Notes: generated by a model from the sequence alone, not told the origin. 64,000 nt of DNA from G963664115 sp965216035 (GCA_965216035.1 CBDCFM010000015.1:124001-188000), one strand, 5' to 3'; positions 32,646 through 42,563 are shown, counted from the stretch's first letter. Numbers and translations are program-made.

Positions 32646-33500
32646 TTAGTTCCCGCCCAGGCCGGTCGGGATCTGAAAGCCGCCGTACATGGATTGGATT
32701 CTCTGATCGGCCGCCGCGGCTATGGTTGCCTGTTCCTCGGCCCATTGCGCTTCAAGAGCGGCACGATCGGCCAGCCGCCGCGCCTCGATCTGCCGCCTCG
32801 CCACTTCCGCGTTGTAGGCATCCGCCGCTTGAGCGGCTGCCTCGTGAGAGCGAAGGTTAGAAAGCGCGACGAGTAAGCGCGCCCGAGTGAGCGCGGCAGC
32901 CACTTGAGTTTCTGCAAGAGCCGTGCGGGTGACGCTGTTGCGTGCTTCAAGATCCGCAACAGCGGCCTGGGCCGCGTCCAAAGCATCCGTAAGTGCGGTC
33001 GAGGCATCGGCCCGCGCATGTGCCAGGACGACGCTGCGATCGGCGTAGTCGCGCCGGCGCTGAAAGACGGCCACTGGCCGATCGGCGCTGCCCGGGTAGA
33101 TGTTCCGAATATCGGCCTCTGAAACGGTATCCGCGGCTCCCAACACGTCGCGCCAGTTGGGAAGCGGCGCGGGGGTATTGAGCAGATCGGTGGGCACGGC
33201 GAGTAACTGTTGGTAAGAATCCCTGAACGCGCCGATCATGTTGAGGGTGTCACAGACAACGGCGGCCTCGTTTATAGGGGTTGCTTCGGCGCCGGTTGCC
33301 ATGCCCTGCGCTGAACAGTCGAGGCGGGTGAATTGAGTGAGCTGTGCCGTGTATTGAGTGACCCGATTGAGGATCTCCTGAAGCTGAGTGCCGATCTGGG
33401 TGGCTTGCAGATCCAGGTCGAACTGCGCGCTCGCGCGCGGTGGCATTGCAAGGACCACAGTGAGGGTGAGAGAGAAGGCGATCGCGTGTTTCATCGTCAT
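32646..33500 (-). CDS. virB5: VirB5/TrbJ-like pilus protein, paralogue 1
   Basis: 284 residues with a signal peptide (MKHAIAFSLTLTVVLAMPPR) and a TrbJ-like start (FDLDLQATQIGTQLQEILNR). This copy is the most typical of TrbJ. It carries the shared SADRPVAVFQRRRDYADRS block and the common tail with QIPTGLGGN. It overlaps the virB10 stop by four bases, so it is the first and probably ancestral copy of the triplet. Confidence 0.82.
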   Translation of the reverse strand: MTMKHAIAFSLTLTVVLAMPPRASAQFDLDLQATQIGTQLQEILNRVTQYTAQLTQFTRLDCSAQGMATGAEATPINEAAVVCDTLNMIGAFRDSYQQLLAVPTDLLNTPAPLPNWRDVLGAADTVSEADIRNIYPGSADRPVAVFQRRRDYADRSVVLAHARADASTALTDALDAAQAAVADLEARNSVTRTALAETQVAAALTRARLLVALSNLRSHEAAAQAADAYNAEVARRQIEARRLADRAALEAQWAEEQATIAAAADQRIQSMYGGFQIPTGLGGN

Positions 33501-34885
33501 TGGATTCCCCCAGTCGGCGGCGGTTCCGGCGGTACGAGGACATCGCCGGTGAACCAGATTCGCAAGCGGTGGCCCGCGCGAATCGTGATGGTGGGCAGGC
33601 GATTGAGGAAGCGGTCGAGAATCCGCACAGCAGTTTCCCCAAGCCCTTGACTGGCTCCGGCCTGGAAGCCCTGTTGGCCTCCGGCGTAGGGGTTTGAGCC
33701 GATCGCGGTCAGGCCGGAAAGGATGCCGACGGCGCCGGCCGCGGCGAACATCGAGAAATAATGCCGGTTGACTGCGTCCTTGAGCGCGCTTTCCCCAATC
33801 TGGTTGAGGCCGTTGAATTGGAGCGAGACGCTGCGGCCGTCGGGCCAGATGATGCGGTGGAAGGCAACGGCCAGCCGCTCCTGATCGGCCCCGGAAACGG
33901 CCTGAACGCTGCCGACAACCCGCGCGCCACGGGGGATCAAGACCCGTTGGCGGTCAGCGGAATAGAAAGGGACCGATACGTTGGCGAGGACCGGACCGGG
34001 AAAGTCGCCGCTGAGCTGTGTGACAAGGACGGCCTCTAAAAACGATCCTTCATAAATACGGTCCCAACCGGCCGGATCGGAAGGCAGCCCGGCGACGGGA
34101 GTTTCGGTTTCAGGCTGCACGAGGGCAAGGGCAGGGGCCACACCGGCAGGGGCCGGGCCGCCCGCCGCCAGCGCGGGCTGCCCGGTAGCGGCCCGTTCCC
34201 GATCGTTGAGTTCGGTGAGCAATTCGAGAAAGTCTCCGGCCGTCGCAACGGCGTTTTCGGCGGTGACGGCGGGAAGGGCGGCCTGGGGAGTCTGGGCGGA
34301 CCCTGTGCCAGCCTCGGAAAGTGCGTCCGGCACTTGCGCCCCCGCCGCTGCGGTAGCGTCCGCCCCCGTTTCGGAGTTCCGGTAGGACAGCACAAGCGGC
34401 CCGGTGCGCAGGGAGCGACGACGGCGCTCCATTTCCTCGAGCCGCAGTGTTTCCAGCAACACCGCCTCGGCCTCGGTGCGGGGCGCGTCGCCGCCGAAGG
34501 GGACAGGCTGATCGTCGGGAAGCAAGACCCCGCCGGGGTTTTGACCGGGGAGCGGCACGATGCTGGCTCCCAATAGGGCTGCATTCGATTCCTGTTCGCC
34601 CTGTAGCTGAGCTAACTGGCGCTCGGCCGCATCGGCCTGTAGCCGGAGCTGGGCGGCTTGCCGGCGCGCCTCGGCCTCGATCGCGGCCTGGGCGCGTTGT
34701 TGAAGGCCGAGGTCCGCGGCCTCGGGAACCGCGATTGCAGCATCCTGCGCACCGCCGCCGGTGAAAGTGTAGGTGAGTAGCATGGCGGCCAGGAGCAAGG
34801 ACGTGGCCGCGATCCCGATTTTGGTAACGAGGCCGCCCGGCATCACACCGCCAGGCGGAATGGGAATCTTTTTCCATACACTCAT
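33497..34885 (-). CDS. virB10: VirB10/TrbI-type T4SS core protein
   Basis: 462 residues: N-terminal cytoplasmic tail, one membrane segment (KIGIAATSLLLAAMLLTYTF), a long coiled-coil and Pro/Ala-rich periplasmic linker, then the C-terminal beta-barrel domain (YEGSFLEAVLVTQLSGDFPG, VLIPRGARVVGSVQAV, ITIRAGHRLRIWFTGDVLVP). VirB10 spans both membranes and senses ATP hydrolysis. The start lies 2 bases after the virB9 stop. It is intact. Confidence 0.92.
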   Translation of the reverse strand: MSVWKKIPIPPGGVMPGGLVTKIGIAATSLLLAAMLLTYTFTGGGAQDAAIAVPEAADLGLQQRAQAAIEAEARRQAAQLRLQADAAERQLAQLQGEQESNAALLGASIVPLPGQNPGGVLLPDDQPVPFGGDAPRTEAEAVLLETLRLEEMERRRRSLRTGPLVLSYRNSETGADATAAAGAQVPDALSEAGTGSAQTPQAALPAVTAENAVATAGDFLELLTELNDRERAATGQPALAAGGPAPAGVAPALALVQPETETPVAGLPSDPAGWDRIYEGSFLEAVLVTQLSGDFPGPVLANVSVPFYSADRQRVLIPRGARVVGSVQAVSGADQERLAVAFHRIIWPDGRSVSLQFNGLNQIGESALKDAVNRHYFSMFAAAGAVGILSGLTAIGSNPYAGGQQGFQAGASQGLGETAVRILDRFLNRLPTITIRAGHRLRIWFTGDVLVPPEPPPTGGIQ

Positions 34886-34887
34886 GC

Positions 34888-35772
34888 TTAACGCTCCGGT
34901 TCGTAGCGCCAGATCGCCCGCCGCTCTCCAATTTGCAGCCAGCCTGAATTGAGGCGCCGCCGCACAATGAACAGGCCGTCTTCGGTGAGGTCATAGGCGA
35001 CCAGCGACGGGTCACCGTCCACGGCTTCATACAGGGCCGGTGATTCCTGGGCGTGTGAGCGGAGATAGGTGAACTGCCCGTCGTGCCACATCGCTTCGAC
35101 ATTGAAGGGAGGCTCCTGTGCACGATCCGACAGGGTGTAAACAAAATGAAGCCGCGTGGGATAATCCGCCCGAAACTCCTCCACTGCCGCCTCGGCCGCG
35201 GCGCGGGCTTGGGCGGTCCGCGTGTCGGCTGCGATCTGGGCCGTGCGCGTCGTCTCCTGGGCTTGTTGGGCGAGTGCCTGATAGGCCGTGATTTCGGAAC
35301 GGGCAACGAAGGCGGGGGCATGCGGTTCGGCCGCTATGAGTGCGTCGTCCTCGTCGGCCGGCGGCTCGATCCGGACCACCAGGTGCGGCTCCCCGCCCTC
35401 GGATGCGAGGAACGAATAGATCTGTCCGGACTCGCAAATCAGGGCGACGTTGGTTTCCACACCCGTTGCAATCGGTTTCAGGAACGCCACATTCGCCGCG
35501 CCGGTCAGATGCCAGTATTCGGAATCTCCGACAACGAAATCGAGGATATTTTCGTTCTCCGGCAGGACGATGACGGTGGTATGGCGCACCTGGGTCTGAA
35601 TGTCCACGAGTTGATCGACGCCGGGGATCGCCTCGATGCGCAGCATGGGGCCGCCATCCTGGCCGGTACTGACCGGAGGCTGTCCAAGCCACAGAAGCGC
35701 GGCAGTGATGACGGCCGCAAGCGTTGGAGCGCGCCGCCGCGTGAAAGGCCGTGTGAAAGCTCGATGAGTCAT
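34888..35772 (-). CDS. virB9: VirB9/TrbG-type T4SS core protein
   Basis: 294 residues with a signal peptide (cleavage likely after GQPPVSTGQ). The N-terminal domain has VIVLPENENILDFVVGD and WHLTGAANVAFLKPI, and the C-terminal domain (PFNVEAMWHDGQFTYLRSHA, GWLQIGERRAIWRYEPE) is typical of outer-membrane-complex VirB9. It forms the outer ring with VirB10. A Gln/Ala-rich helical insertion separates the domains. It sits 5 bases after virB4. Confidence 0.88.
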   Translation of the reverse strand: MTHRAFTRPFTRRRAPTLAAVITAALLWLGQPPVSTGQDGGPMLRIEAIPGVDQLVDIQTQVRHTTVIVLPENENILDFVVGDSEYWHLTGAANVAFLKPIATGVETNVALICESGQIYSFLASEGGEPHLVVRIEPPADEDDALIAAEPHAPAFVARSEITAYQALAQQAQETTRTAQIAADTRTAQARAAAEAAVEEFRADYPTRLHFVYTLSDRAQEPPFNVEAMWHDGQFTYLRSHAQESPALYEAVDGDPSLVAYDLTEDGLFIVRRRLNSGWLQIGERRAIWRYEPER

Positions 35773-35777
35773 AACGG

Positions 35778-38209
35778 TTAACTCCCTGCGCCCAATATTT
35801 CCAGGGCGCGTTGCAGTCCGTGTTCTTCGATCAGATGGGCGCGCCGTTCGGAATCACGGGGGTTGGACGTATAGAGCCAGTAACTGGCCCGATCGACTTC
35901 AAGCCGGAGGATCGCGGCCCCTGCGGCGCGCTTCAAATACAGTTCCATCTTTGGAACGAGAGATTGGATCGTGTCCATTTCGCTTGGATTGAGACGGAAG
36001 ATCTCGCCGACCTTTTCGGGGAGATTCGGGTTCGCGAGGAAAATCTTGGTGGGCATGGATTCGAGCAACGCGGCCGCCTCGGGCGTACTTGTGACGTCGA
36101 CGGCGCTCTGTGTCGCCATGATGAGGGCGGCGTTTTTCTTCCGCCAGGTCTTGGCGGCCTCGGCGAGATAGGACAGCACGGCCGGGTCCTTCAGATAGCG
36201 CCACGCCTCGTCGACCACCATGAGCTTGACGCGCGCAATTTCAGTGGGATCTTCAAGAGCGATCCGCAAGCGTTCGAGCAGGTAGAACATGGCGGCTTCG
36301 CAGAGGTCTTCATGTTCGGCCGCCCCGGCCAGGTCGATCACCTGCCAGTCGGCAAATTCCAGATCGTCGCCATCGGCCGGGTTATCGAAATACCGGGCCC
36401 AGGTGCCCGCGCCGTGCCAGCGTCCCATCGCGGCCCACATGCTCTTGGGCAAGGACCGGACCAGCGAGCTGAGGTCGCGGCGGTCCGGAGAAAAGGCATA
36501 GAGATCTTCGATGCGATTGCGGATTTCAGTGGGATCGTCGCCGGAGGTTGTCATACCGCCGAGACGAAGCAATCGCGTGACCCATCCGGTCAGGAATTGA
36601 AATGTGCGTTCCCCGGGAGGGAGGCTGAACGGGCGCAAGCGGAAGGAATTGCCCGATCGGCCGTCGTCGGGGGACAGTTCCAGGTAGCCCCCGCCGAGGA
36701 AGCGGGTGAGCGAGCGATAGCTGCCGCCCAGGTCGAGAATCAGGACGCGCGGGCGGTACTGCAACGCTTGAACGAGCAGGAAATTCAACGTGAAGCTCTT
36801 GCCCGCCCCGGTCGCCCCGAGGATCAGGGTGTGCCCGACATCGCCGGCAAAGAGGTCATAAAAGAAGGGCGTCTGCCAGTGCGTTTCGAGGGTGGTCATC
36901 GCCGACGCGTCCAGATGCGCGCACCGCTCGGTGCCGCGCGGCGGGCCGAACAGCGGCGCGATCGAGGCGGCGGCCCCGGCGGACACCAGGACCTTGCGGA
37001 GTTGCCGGGAGCGGGGCTGGCCGGGCATCCGATTGAACCACTGCGCGAGTTGCCCATAGCCTTCCCGGATCAGTTTGGCGTCATGGGTTGCGAAGATGCG
37101 CCGGAGATCGCCGTCCAGGCGCTCGATGTCTGAAAGCTCGCCATGGAGCGCAATGGACAGGCTGATGTCGCCATAGGCAATGCCATCGGTTTCCAGCTCG
37201 ACCAGGGCTTTGGAGAGCCGATCCGACTCCGCGCTGGCCACGCTGTCCTCCATGGCCACGGCGCTGCCTTCGGTTTCCTGAACGTGCGCCATCATCGAGT
37301 ACCGCTGCGAAAAGTAGTGCTTGCGCGCGGAGTTGATCTTCTTGCGGCCCGCCTCGGTCGTGTAGGGCCGCCATTCCAGCGACACCGTCATGCGGGCGTT
37401 CAAACGGTACAGGTCGTTGAGCATGTTGGCGCGCGCCGCGCCCGGTGGCGAGAGCAGGGAATAGAGGATGGCGGGCTCCCCATCGAGGCGCAGGAAGCGC
37501 CGCTCGGCATCCAGCTCAGATACGGCGAGGCTCCAGTTCAATCCGGCCCCGACCGACCCATCCCAGGGCAAGCCCCGGGCCGGTTGACCAGCTCACTCAA
37601 GAAACGGCCTCCGTCGGGGCCGTTCAACAGCGTGATCTGGGTCAGGTCCGAGACGAGCTTCGAACCCGCATCCACAAGCTGCCGGAACCGCGAGGCCGCC
37701 GTCTCGATCTCGTCGTAAATGTAGACGGCCTCATGGGGCGCGCGCTGGCGGGCGAGCCAGGCCCGCGCGGTGTTGAGCCACCACGGCCCTCGGCCATCGG
37801 TGGCGGTGGCCTGTTGCAATCCCGGATCGTGACACCAGACCAGATATGCCTGGACGTCCTGCAATCGTTCGCTAAGGAATGCCTTGCGCCGCCGGCGCGC
37901 GATGGCCGACACGCTATCGCCGTGATCGGATTCCTCGTCGGGAAGAACAACCGGCCGCCGGAGCAGATAGAAATGGAGCCGGCCGCCGGGCTCGACATTG
38001 GAGAGCAGACGGGTCCAGCGTTCCAGCACCGCATCGAGCGCCTCGGGGGTGCGGCCATCGAGGGGGCTGGGGGTGATGCGGCCGACGCATAACAACTGGC
38101 CATCCCGGGTCAGACAGGTCCGGCCGTCTTTGAGATAACTCCACCAGGGCAACTCTTCGGCCAGCGCTCCGGCCGCATCGTATTCGGTACGTTCACCAAC
38201 AAGATTCAT
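35778..38209 (-). pseudogene. virB4: VirB4/TrbE-type T4SS ATPase, frameshifted
   Basis: VirB4 is the large ATPase that extracts pilin and energises the channel. The N-terminal part (38209 to about 37576) and the remainder (37571 to 35778) are in different frames. The break lies at a run of four G (37573-37576 on the - strand), where removing one base restores LVNRPG-LPWDGSVGAGLN. The joined protein has about 810 residues with Walker A LGATGAGKSFTLNF and Walker B MVVDEAWRYL, followed by MATQSAVDV. It is otherwise full length, so either a recent mutation or an indel error. Confidence 0.88.
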
Positions 38210-38517
38210 TCATGCAGTCCTTTCAGGATCACGCGCCAGGGCTCGGCGATCCACTTGCCAGGGTCGTAACGCGCCTTGAAACGGGTCGACGCCTTGAGGA
38301 TCGCGAGCATGTTGGGGTCCTGTTTCCAGGCGAGATAACCCGCACCCCACAGCGCACCGAAGACCACCAACGCCGTGACGATGGCATTCAAGGCGTTCCA
38401 CAGGGCGAGCGCGAGCGTGGCGCTCAGAATGAACCACGTGCGCTCGACCCCCATGATGGTGAGCGGGCGGCTCAGACTTCGGTAACACGGCCAGAGCCGC
38501 TTTCCTTGCCGCGCCAT
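38206..38517 (-). CDS. virB3: VirB3/TrbD-type T4SS membrane protein
   Basis: 103 residues with two close hydrophobic segments (WFILSATLALALWNALNAIV, TALVVFGALWGAGYLAW) after a basic N-terminus (YRSLSRPLTIMGVERTW), the standard VirB3 pattern. I chose ATG 38517 since it overlaps the virB2 stop (TGATG) and gives the family length. It ends overlapping the virB4 start. Confidence 0.85.
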   Translation of the reverse strand: MARQGKRLWPCYRSLSRPLTIMGVERTWFILSATLALALWNALNAIVTALVVFGALWGAGYLAWKQDPNMLAILKASTRFKARYDPGKWIAEPWRVILKGLHE

Positions 38518-38810
38518 CAGGGAAACAGCCAGCCCATGAAATTGACCGCGCCCACGGCCATGCCGACGCCGAAGATGATCCCGGCCATCGCCTTCTTGCT
38601 GCCGCCCTCGCCGAAGGCGAACATCAGGCCGCCGCAGACAATGCTGATCAGCGCGAGCCCGCGCGCGATCGGCCCGGTAAATGCGTTCTGCAGAACCGTG
38701 ATGGCCTCGAGCCAGGGGCTCTGCGCCCAGACCGTGACCGGAGCGCATAGCACAATCGCTACTGCCAATAAGGCACGGTGTTGCCATGGGTTGTTTCGAA
38801 ACAGAGTCAT
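38517..38810 (-). CDS. virB2: VirB2/TrbC-type major pilin
   Basis: 97 residues: a long signal peptide ending near VTVWAQ, then two hydrophobic helices (FTGPIARGLALISIVCGGLM, AMAGIIFGVGMAVGAVNF) separated by FAFGEGGSKK, the hallmark of VirB2 pilins. ATG 38810 is chosen because GGAGG lies 6 bases upstream. It is the first of the core T4SS genes in this order. Confidence 0.88.
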   Translation of the reverse strand: MTLFRNNPWQHRALLAVAIVLCAPVTVWAQSPWLEAITVLQNAFTGPIARGLALISIVCGGLMFAFGEGGSKKAMAGIIFGVGMAVGAVNFMGWLFP

Positions 38811-38832
38811 CGTGGACCTCCATGTGCGTTTG

Positions 38833-39150
38833 TTAATCGGGATACACACCGGCATCGCTCCGTTCGAGGGCATGTTGCAGGTCCGCATCCCCTGAGCCGC
38901 GGCGGATGCCGCGCTCTACCAGATCGACCCGCCGCCCCAGATCGGCCAGGCCCAGCACACGCGCCAGCGCGTAGAAGACGACAACGCTGGTGACGAGCAA
39001 CGCGGCCGCATGCAGGGCGAGTTCCCACCCATACGTGCGAAGGATCGTGCCCCACCAGGGCGAGAGAAAGTCGAGCCGCGGCCCGGCTAAAAGAACAGAC
39101 AGCTCGGCCCACGCCGCCGTGATGCCGACGCCAAAGAAGATGGGTTTCAT
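38833..39150 (-). CDS. Small membrane protein of the transfer operon
   Basis: 105 residues with two hydrophobic segments (about 5-22 and 44-66) and a charged tail. Not recognised. Its place between an accessory gene and the pilin, with a four-base overlap upstream, suggests a conjugation accessory role. Confidence 0.6.
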   Translation of the reverse strand: MKPIFFGVGITAAWAELSVLLAGPRLDFLSPWWGTILRTYGWELALHAAALLVTSVVVFYALARVLGLADLGRRVDLVERGIRRGSGDADLQHALERSDAGVYPD

Positions 39151-40058
39151 AGTTCGATAACTCCCTTGTCCTGCTGTGCTCGAGGGCGGCCCCCACCGTC
39201 ACGACTGCTCGAGCTGGCCAGTTTCCCGGCATTGTCGATGAGCGACTGAGCGCGGTCGCTCCCGTTGCCGTGCATGCGGAACCCCGCCGCGGCCTTGGCC
39301 GCGATGTCAGCGGCGCGGTAGTTGCCGGAGACGACTTCGATGTTGACGTGGCTTCGGGTGAGGCCATCGGGTTCGAGAAATTCCAGCTGCGCGTCGGGAT
39401 ACTGCACCTGGCCGTTCCGGATGGGAAGGTGCAACGCTTCGGCGGCCTCGAAGCGCGCGCGGTCGGCGGCCTCCCGGCCGCCCTGTTGTCGCGCGGCCTC
39501 CGAGCGGCTATTGATCGCCGCTTTCAGTTCCGCGTCAGTGCGGACCCGCCGAAGCGTTGCGCCGCGCTCTTCGATGCGCGCCTGTTCGGCTCGCGCGGCG
39601 CGGTAGATGGCGACATCGTGTCCCATATCGCGCGACTTCGACCCGGCACCATCCCAGGCTCGCTGTTGCGGGTCCATTCCCCAGAAAAGGTCCTGCGTCC
39701 GGGCTTCGCGGGCTCCGGCGGTGGTGGGGGACAGGACGCGGTATTTCCCGCCTTCCGGTCCCTCCAGAGTGCGTTCGGTGACCCATCCATCAGCCTTCAT
39801 CTGATCGAGGGCTTTCCGGGCCGCGTAGGGGTTGCCCCCGAAACGCTCCCGCACAATGTCGGCGACGGCGACAACGCGGTAATGACTGACATCGGCGACG
39901 GCGGCATTTTTGCGCTCGGCGATGGTGTGCTTCTCCCGTAGCGGGTCGTGGTTCCGCCGATGCCCGGGGCGCTCCGGGACTCGCTCGGGCCGGCGCCCTC
40001 GTTCAGGCTCCGGCCGCCGGTCGAGAGAGGGTGTCTCCCGGATGTCAAAACGAGCCAT
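39147..40058 (-). CDS. Winged-helix / mobilisation accessory protein
   Basis: 303 residues. After an Arg/Pro-rich leader comes a winged-helix-like region (AVADIVRERFGGNPYAARKA, LDQMKADGWVTER). The C-terminal part (QYPDAQLEFLEPDGLTRSHV, NIEVVSGNYRAADIA) resembles a small nuclease-like fold seen in plasmid replication-relaxation proteins. I chose ATG 40058, four bases after the preceding stop; an open frame to 40253 belongs to the shadow of that gene. Function unknown; a relaxase or regulation partner is plausible. Confidence 0.55.
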   Translation of the reverse strand: MARFDIRETPSLDRRPEPERGRRPERVPERPGHRRNHDPLREKHTIAERKNAAVADVSHYRVVAVADIVRERFGGNPYAARKALDQMKADGWVTERTLEGPEGGKYRVLSPTTAGAREARTQDLFWGMDPQQRAWDGAGSKSRDMGHDVAIYRAARAEQARIEERGATLRRVRTDAELKAAINSRSEAARQQGGREAADRARFEAAEALHLPIRNGQVQYPDAQLEFLEPDGLTRSHVNIEVVSGNYRAADIAAKAAAGFRMHGNGSDRAQSLIDNAGKLASSSSRDGGGRPRAQQDKGVIEL

Positions 40059-40062
40059 GCGG

Positions 40063-40329
40063 TTATGCCTCCGTTCCCACCGCGGTCGTCTCGGCTCTGT
40101 CATCCTGCCGAAGCGCCGAGATCCGGGTGTGTGCGATGTCGGCGACCTTTGCCAGCAGCAAGAGGTCGTTGGGGCCGAAGCTGTGTGTCGTCTTCCACTG
40201 CTCACCTTCGCGGTAGAGGCGGGAAAAGACGACGTTGTAGCGGGGCGCTCCATCCTCGGCGGTATTCATCCATATCGTTGCCTTGACGCGGCCAATGCGG
40301 ATCTCATCGGCCGGTTTCGTGTCAGTCAT
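40063..40329 (-). CDS. Conserved small plasmid protein
   Basis: 88 residues. The pattern IRIGRVKATIWMNTAEDGAP followed by YNVVFSRLYREGEQWKTTHS and DLLLLAKVADIAHT is a small conserved family I know from plasmids and integrative elements, without a settled function. It lies between the ArdC gene and the winged-helix gene, in the same direction. Confidence 0.65.
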   Translation of the reverse strand: MTDTKPADEIRIGRVKATIWMNTAEDGAPRYNVVFSRLYREGEQWKTTHSFGPNDLLLLAKVADIAHTRISALRQDDRAETTAVGTEA

Positions 40330-40358
40330 GGGCAAAACACTCCTTTCTGTGAGTTCTG

Positions 40359-41042
40359 TTAACGGCTCAACTCGATCTCGGGCGCTTTCACAGCAACGGG
40401 CGTTGCCGGTTGGGGTTCGCGCGCCGCGGTCGGCGCGTCAATGGACCGTTCCTCCTTCGTCTTCCCGGTGGCAAGCGGCCCATCCTTGGCCTTCTCGATT
40501 TCAGCGGCGCGGGCGCGCTCGGGAGCGGCGCAGACATAGTCGGAGATGCGCCCGGCTTCGGCCGCCGCCTTGTAAATTTCCTGCGGGTCGTCCTTCAAGG
40601 CTTTGACCCACGAGGCCACATAAGCGGCGCCATGTTGCGGCTCGTATGCGACGCCCAGGCGCTCGGACGACATCATGGCGCTGATTTCCGCCCTGAGTTC
40701 TTCCCGCGCATACGCCTGGGATCCGAAGCCGTCCGTGGTGCCTTGTTGAAGACTCTCCCGGTTCATGCGGCTCTTGTGGCCGGTACTGTGGCCGACTTCA
40801 TGGAGTGCGGTCTGGTAATAGGCTTCGGCGCTCTTGAATTGCGCTCGCTCGGGCAGCACGATGTGATCGCGGGCCATGTTGTAATACGCCCGGTCACCGT
40901 TCACCTCCCGGATCGTGACCCCGCTGGCCCGGATGACTTTTTCCACGTTCTGCTGCGCTTCCCATTGGGGAATTGCCACGCCTTTGCGCTCGGGGAGCTT
41001 GAGGCCCTCGGCTTGCTCGACGTTGAATACCGTGTAGTGCCT
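40359..41042 (-). pseudogene. ardC: ArdC anti-restriction protein, metallopeptidase half (after in-frame stop)
   Basis: In the same frame as the ankyrin gene upstream but separated from it by an amber stop (TAG, 41043-41045). It resumes with RHYTVFNVEQAEGLKLPERK and contains the zincin motif HEVGH (HEVGHSTGH) and the family block YAREELRAEISAMMSSERLG. ArdC proteins bind single-stranded DNA and protect incoming plasmid DNA from restriction. If translated alone it could restart at ATG 40979 (MAIPQWEAQQ), giving 206 residues with the catalytic site but without the DNA-binding half. Confidence 0.82.
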
Positions 41043-42563
41043 CTACGTTCCCCGCCTGTGCTTCTCCGCATCGCGGGCGTCGCGCTTTTCTTCGGCCCCT
41101 TCTCCGGGCGTCGTCGTTTCCTGGGTATCGCGCCGCTTGGGCGGTTTGTAAGCGAGGATGCGGGTGCCCTGTTCGCCTTTCCGGACATGGCCGCCCGCTG
41201 CTGCGATCTGGCGGTAGGTGCCCCATCGATGGTCGTTGTAGCTGTTGGCTGTGCGCTGCACCATCAGCTCCAACGTATTCCCGCCCTGATACTGCTTTTC
41301 GGTCGAAAAGTTCTCAGGGATCCGGTTTTCGCCGCGCTTCCAGCTCTTTTGCCACGGCGCGGTGCCCGCCTCGATCTGCTGGGTGAGTTTGGCGGCAAAG
41401 TCATTGGTATATTCCTCTGCCGTTTTCCCACCCCGCCGGCCACCGCGTGGCTCCTTATGAACGGGCCCCTGCTGTTGTGCGCTAGCCGCGCGCAACACGG
41501 TCACGGTCGGGGTGGAATCGGGTGCGGGGGCCACGTCAATGGGTGTTCGGCCCTCCCGATCGGCGGTATTGGGATCGGCGCCGGCGTCAAGCAAACGCTG
41601 GGTCACGTCCGGGGAGCGATTACGGGCCGCATAGTGCAACGGCGTGGCCCCGTCTTTGTCTGCCGCGTTGGGATCGGCCTTGGCCTCGAGCAGATAGTGC
41701 ACCGTTTCGGGCGAATCGGACTGGACGGCCAGGTGCAACGGCGTCCGCCCCTCCCGATCGGCGGTATTGGGATCGGCTCCGGCCTGGAGCAGTTTCCGGA
41801 CGCCGAGAACCGATTCGTTTTCAGCGGCGCGATGCAATGGTGTCCGCCCCTCTGAATCGGCCGGATTGACAGCATTCTGAATCCGCTCGTACTCTTCCGG
41901 GCCTGTTCGCAAGCTGTGGGGAAGATTGTCCATGTCGCGAATTTCGTTGGAGTCGTTGGCTCTCTGCTCTTGCTCGTGTTCCCCTCTGGGGTCGTCCGTC
42001 GGAAGGTGTTGGATAGGGACGCGGCCCTCCTGATCCCGCGCCTCCAGGTTGGCCCCGGCTTCGAGTAGGCGGTGCACCATGTCTTGCCGCTCGGCGGCAT
42101 AGGCTAAATGCAGCGGAGTCCGGCCTGTGTTATCCGGAAGGTTGGGATCGGCTCCATGCTTGAGAAGAATCTTCGCGCCCGCATCCGCACCTTTCCCGGC
42201 CGCCTCATGCAAAGGAGTGGAACCGCCTTTGTCTCGGGCGTTGACATCCGCCCCCGCCTCAATCAGGAGATCGGCGCGGCCCGGGGACGGTTGCCCCGCC
42301 GCGCGATGCAACGCAGTGGCGCCCGTGTCGTCTCGGGCGTTGACATCCGCCCCGGCGTCGATCAAGGCGCGGTGAACATCCAGGTCGGGATTCCGAATAG
42401 CGGCGCGATGCAATGGGGTCTCGCCCCGCCAATTCCGCAGGTTCGGATCGGCCCCCTGGTTGATGAGGTCGCGGACCTGATGTTCGGTTTCGGTCGCGGC
42501 CGCGCGATGCAATCGAGACGCGCCATCGAGGAGAGAATCAATGAAGTCTTTTCTTCGGCTCAT
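41043..42563 (-). CDS. Ankyrin-repeat protein fused to ArdC DNA-binding domain
   Basis: 506 residues. Residues about 13-360 are roughly nine ankyrin repeats (consensus GRTPLHxAAxxxxxxxVxxL, then LxAGADPNxxD), with one degenerate unit near 175-215. Residues about 385-470 match the N-terminal ArdC/DUF1738 domain (YTNDFAAKLTQQIEAGTAPW, QYQGGNTLELMVQ, GGHVRKGEQGTRILAY). The protein then ends at an amber codon, and the ArdC peptidase half continues in the same frame. Ankyrin repeats mediate protein binding and are a feature of symbiont effectors; their fusion to an anti-restriction protein is unusual. It starts one base after the preceding small gene. Confidence 0.85.
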   Translation of the reverse strand: MSRRKDFIDSLLDGASRLHRAAATETEHQVRDLINQGADPNLRNWRGETPLHRAAIRNPDLDVHRALIDAGADVNARDDTGATALHRAAGQPSPGRADLLIEAGADVNARDKGGSTPLHEAAGKGADAGAKILLKHGADPNLPDNTGRTPLHLAYAAERQDMVHRLLEAGANLEARDQEGRVPIQHLPTDDPRGEHEQEQRANDSNEIRDMDNLPHSLRTGPEEYERIQNAVNPADSEGRTPLHRAAENESVLGVRKLLQAGADPNTADREGRTPLHLAVQSDSPETVHYLLEAKADPNAADKDGATPLHYAARNRSPDVTQRLLDAGADPNTADREGRTPIDVAPAPDSTPTVTVLRAASAQQQGPVHKEPRGGRRGGKTAEEYTNDFAAKLTQQIEAGTAPWQKSWKRGENRIPENFSTEKQYQGGNTLELMVQRTANSYNDHRWGTYRQIAAAGGHVRKGEQGTRILAYKPPKRRDTQETTTPGEGAEEKRDARDAEKHRRGT

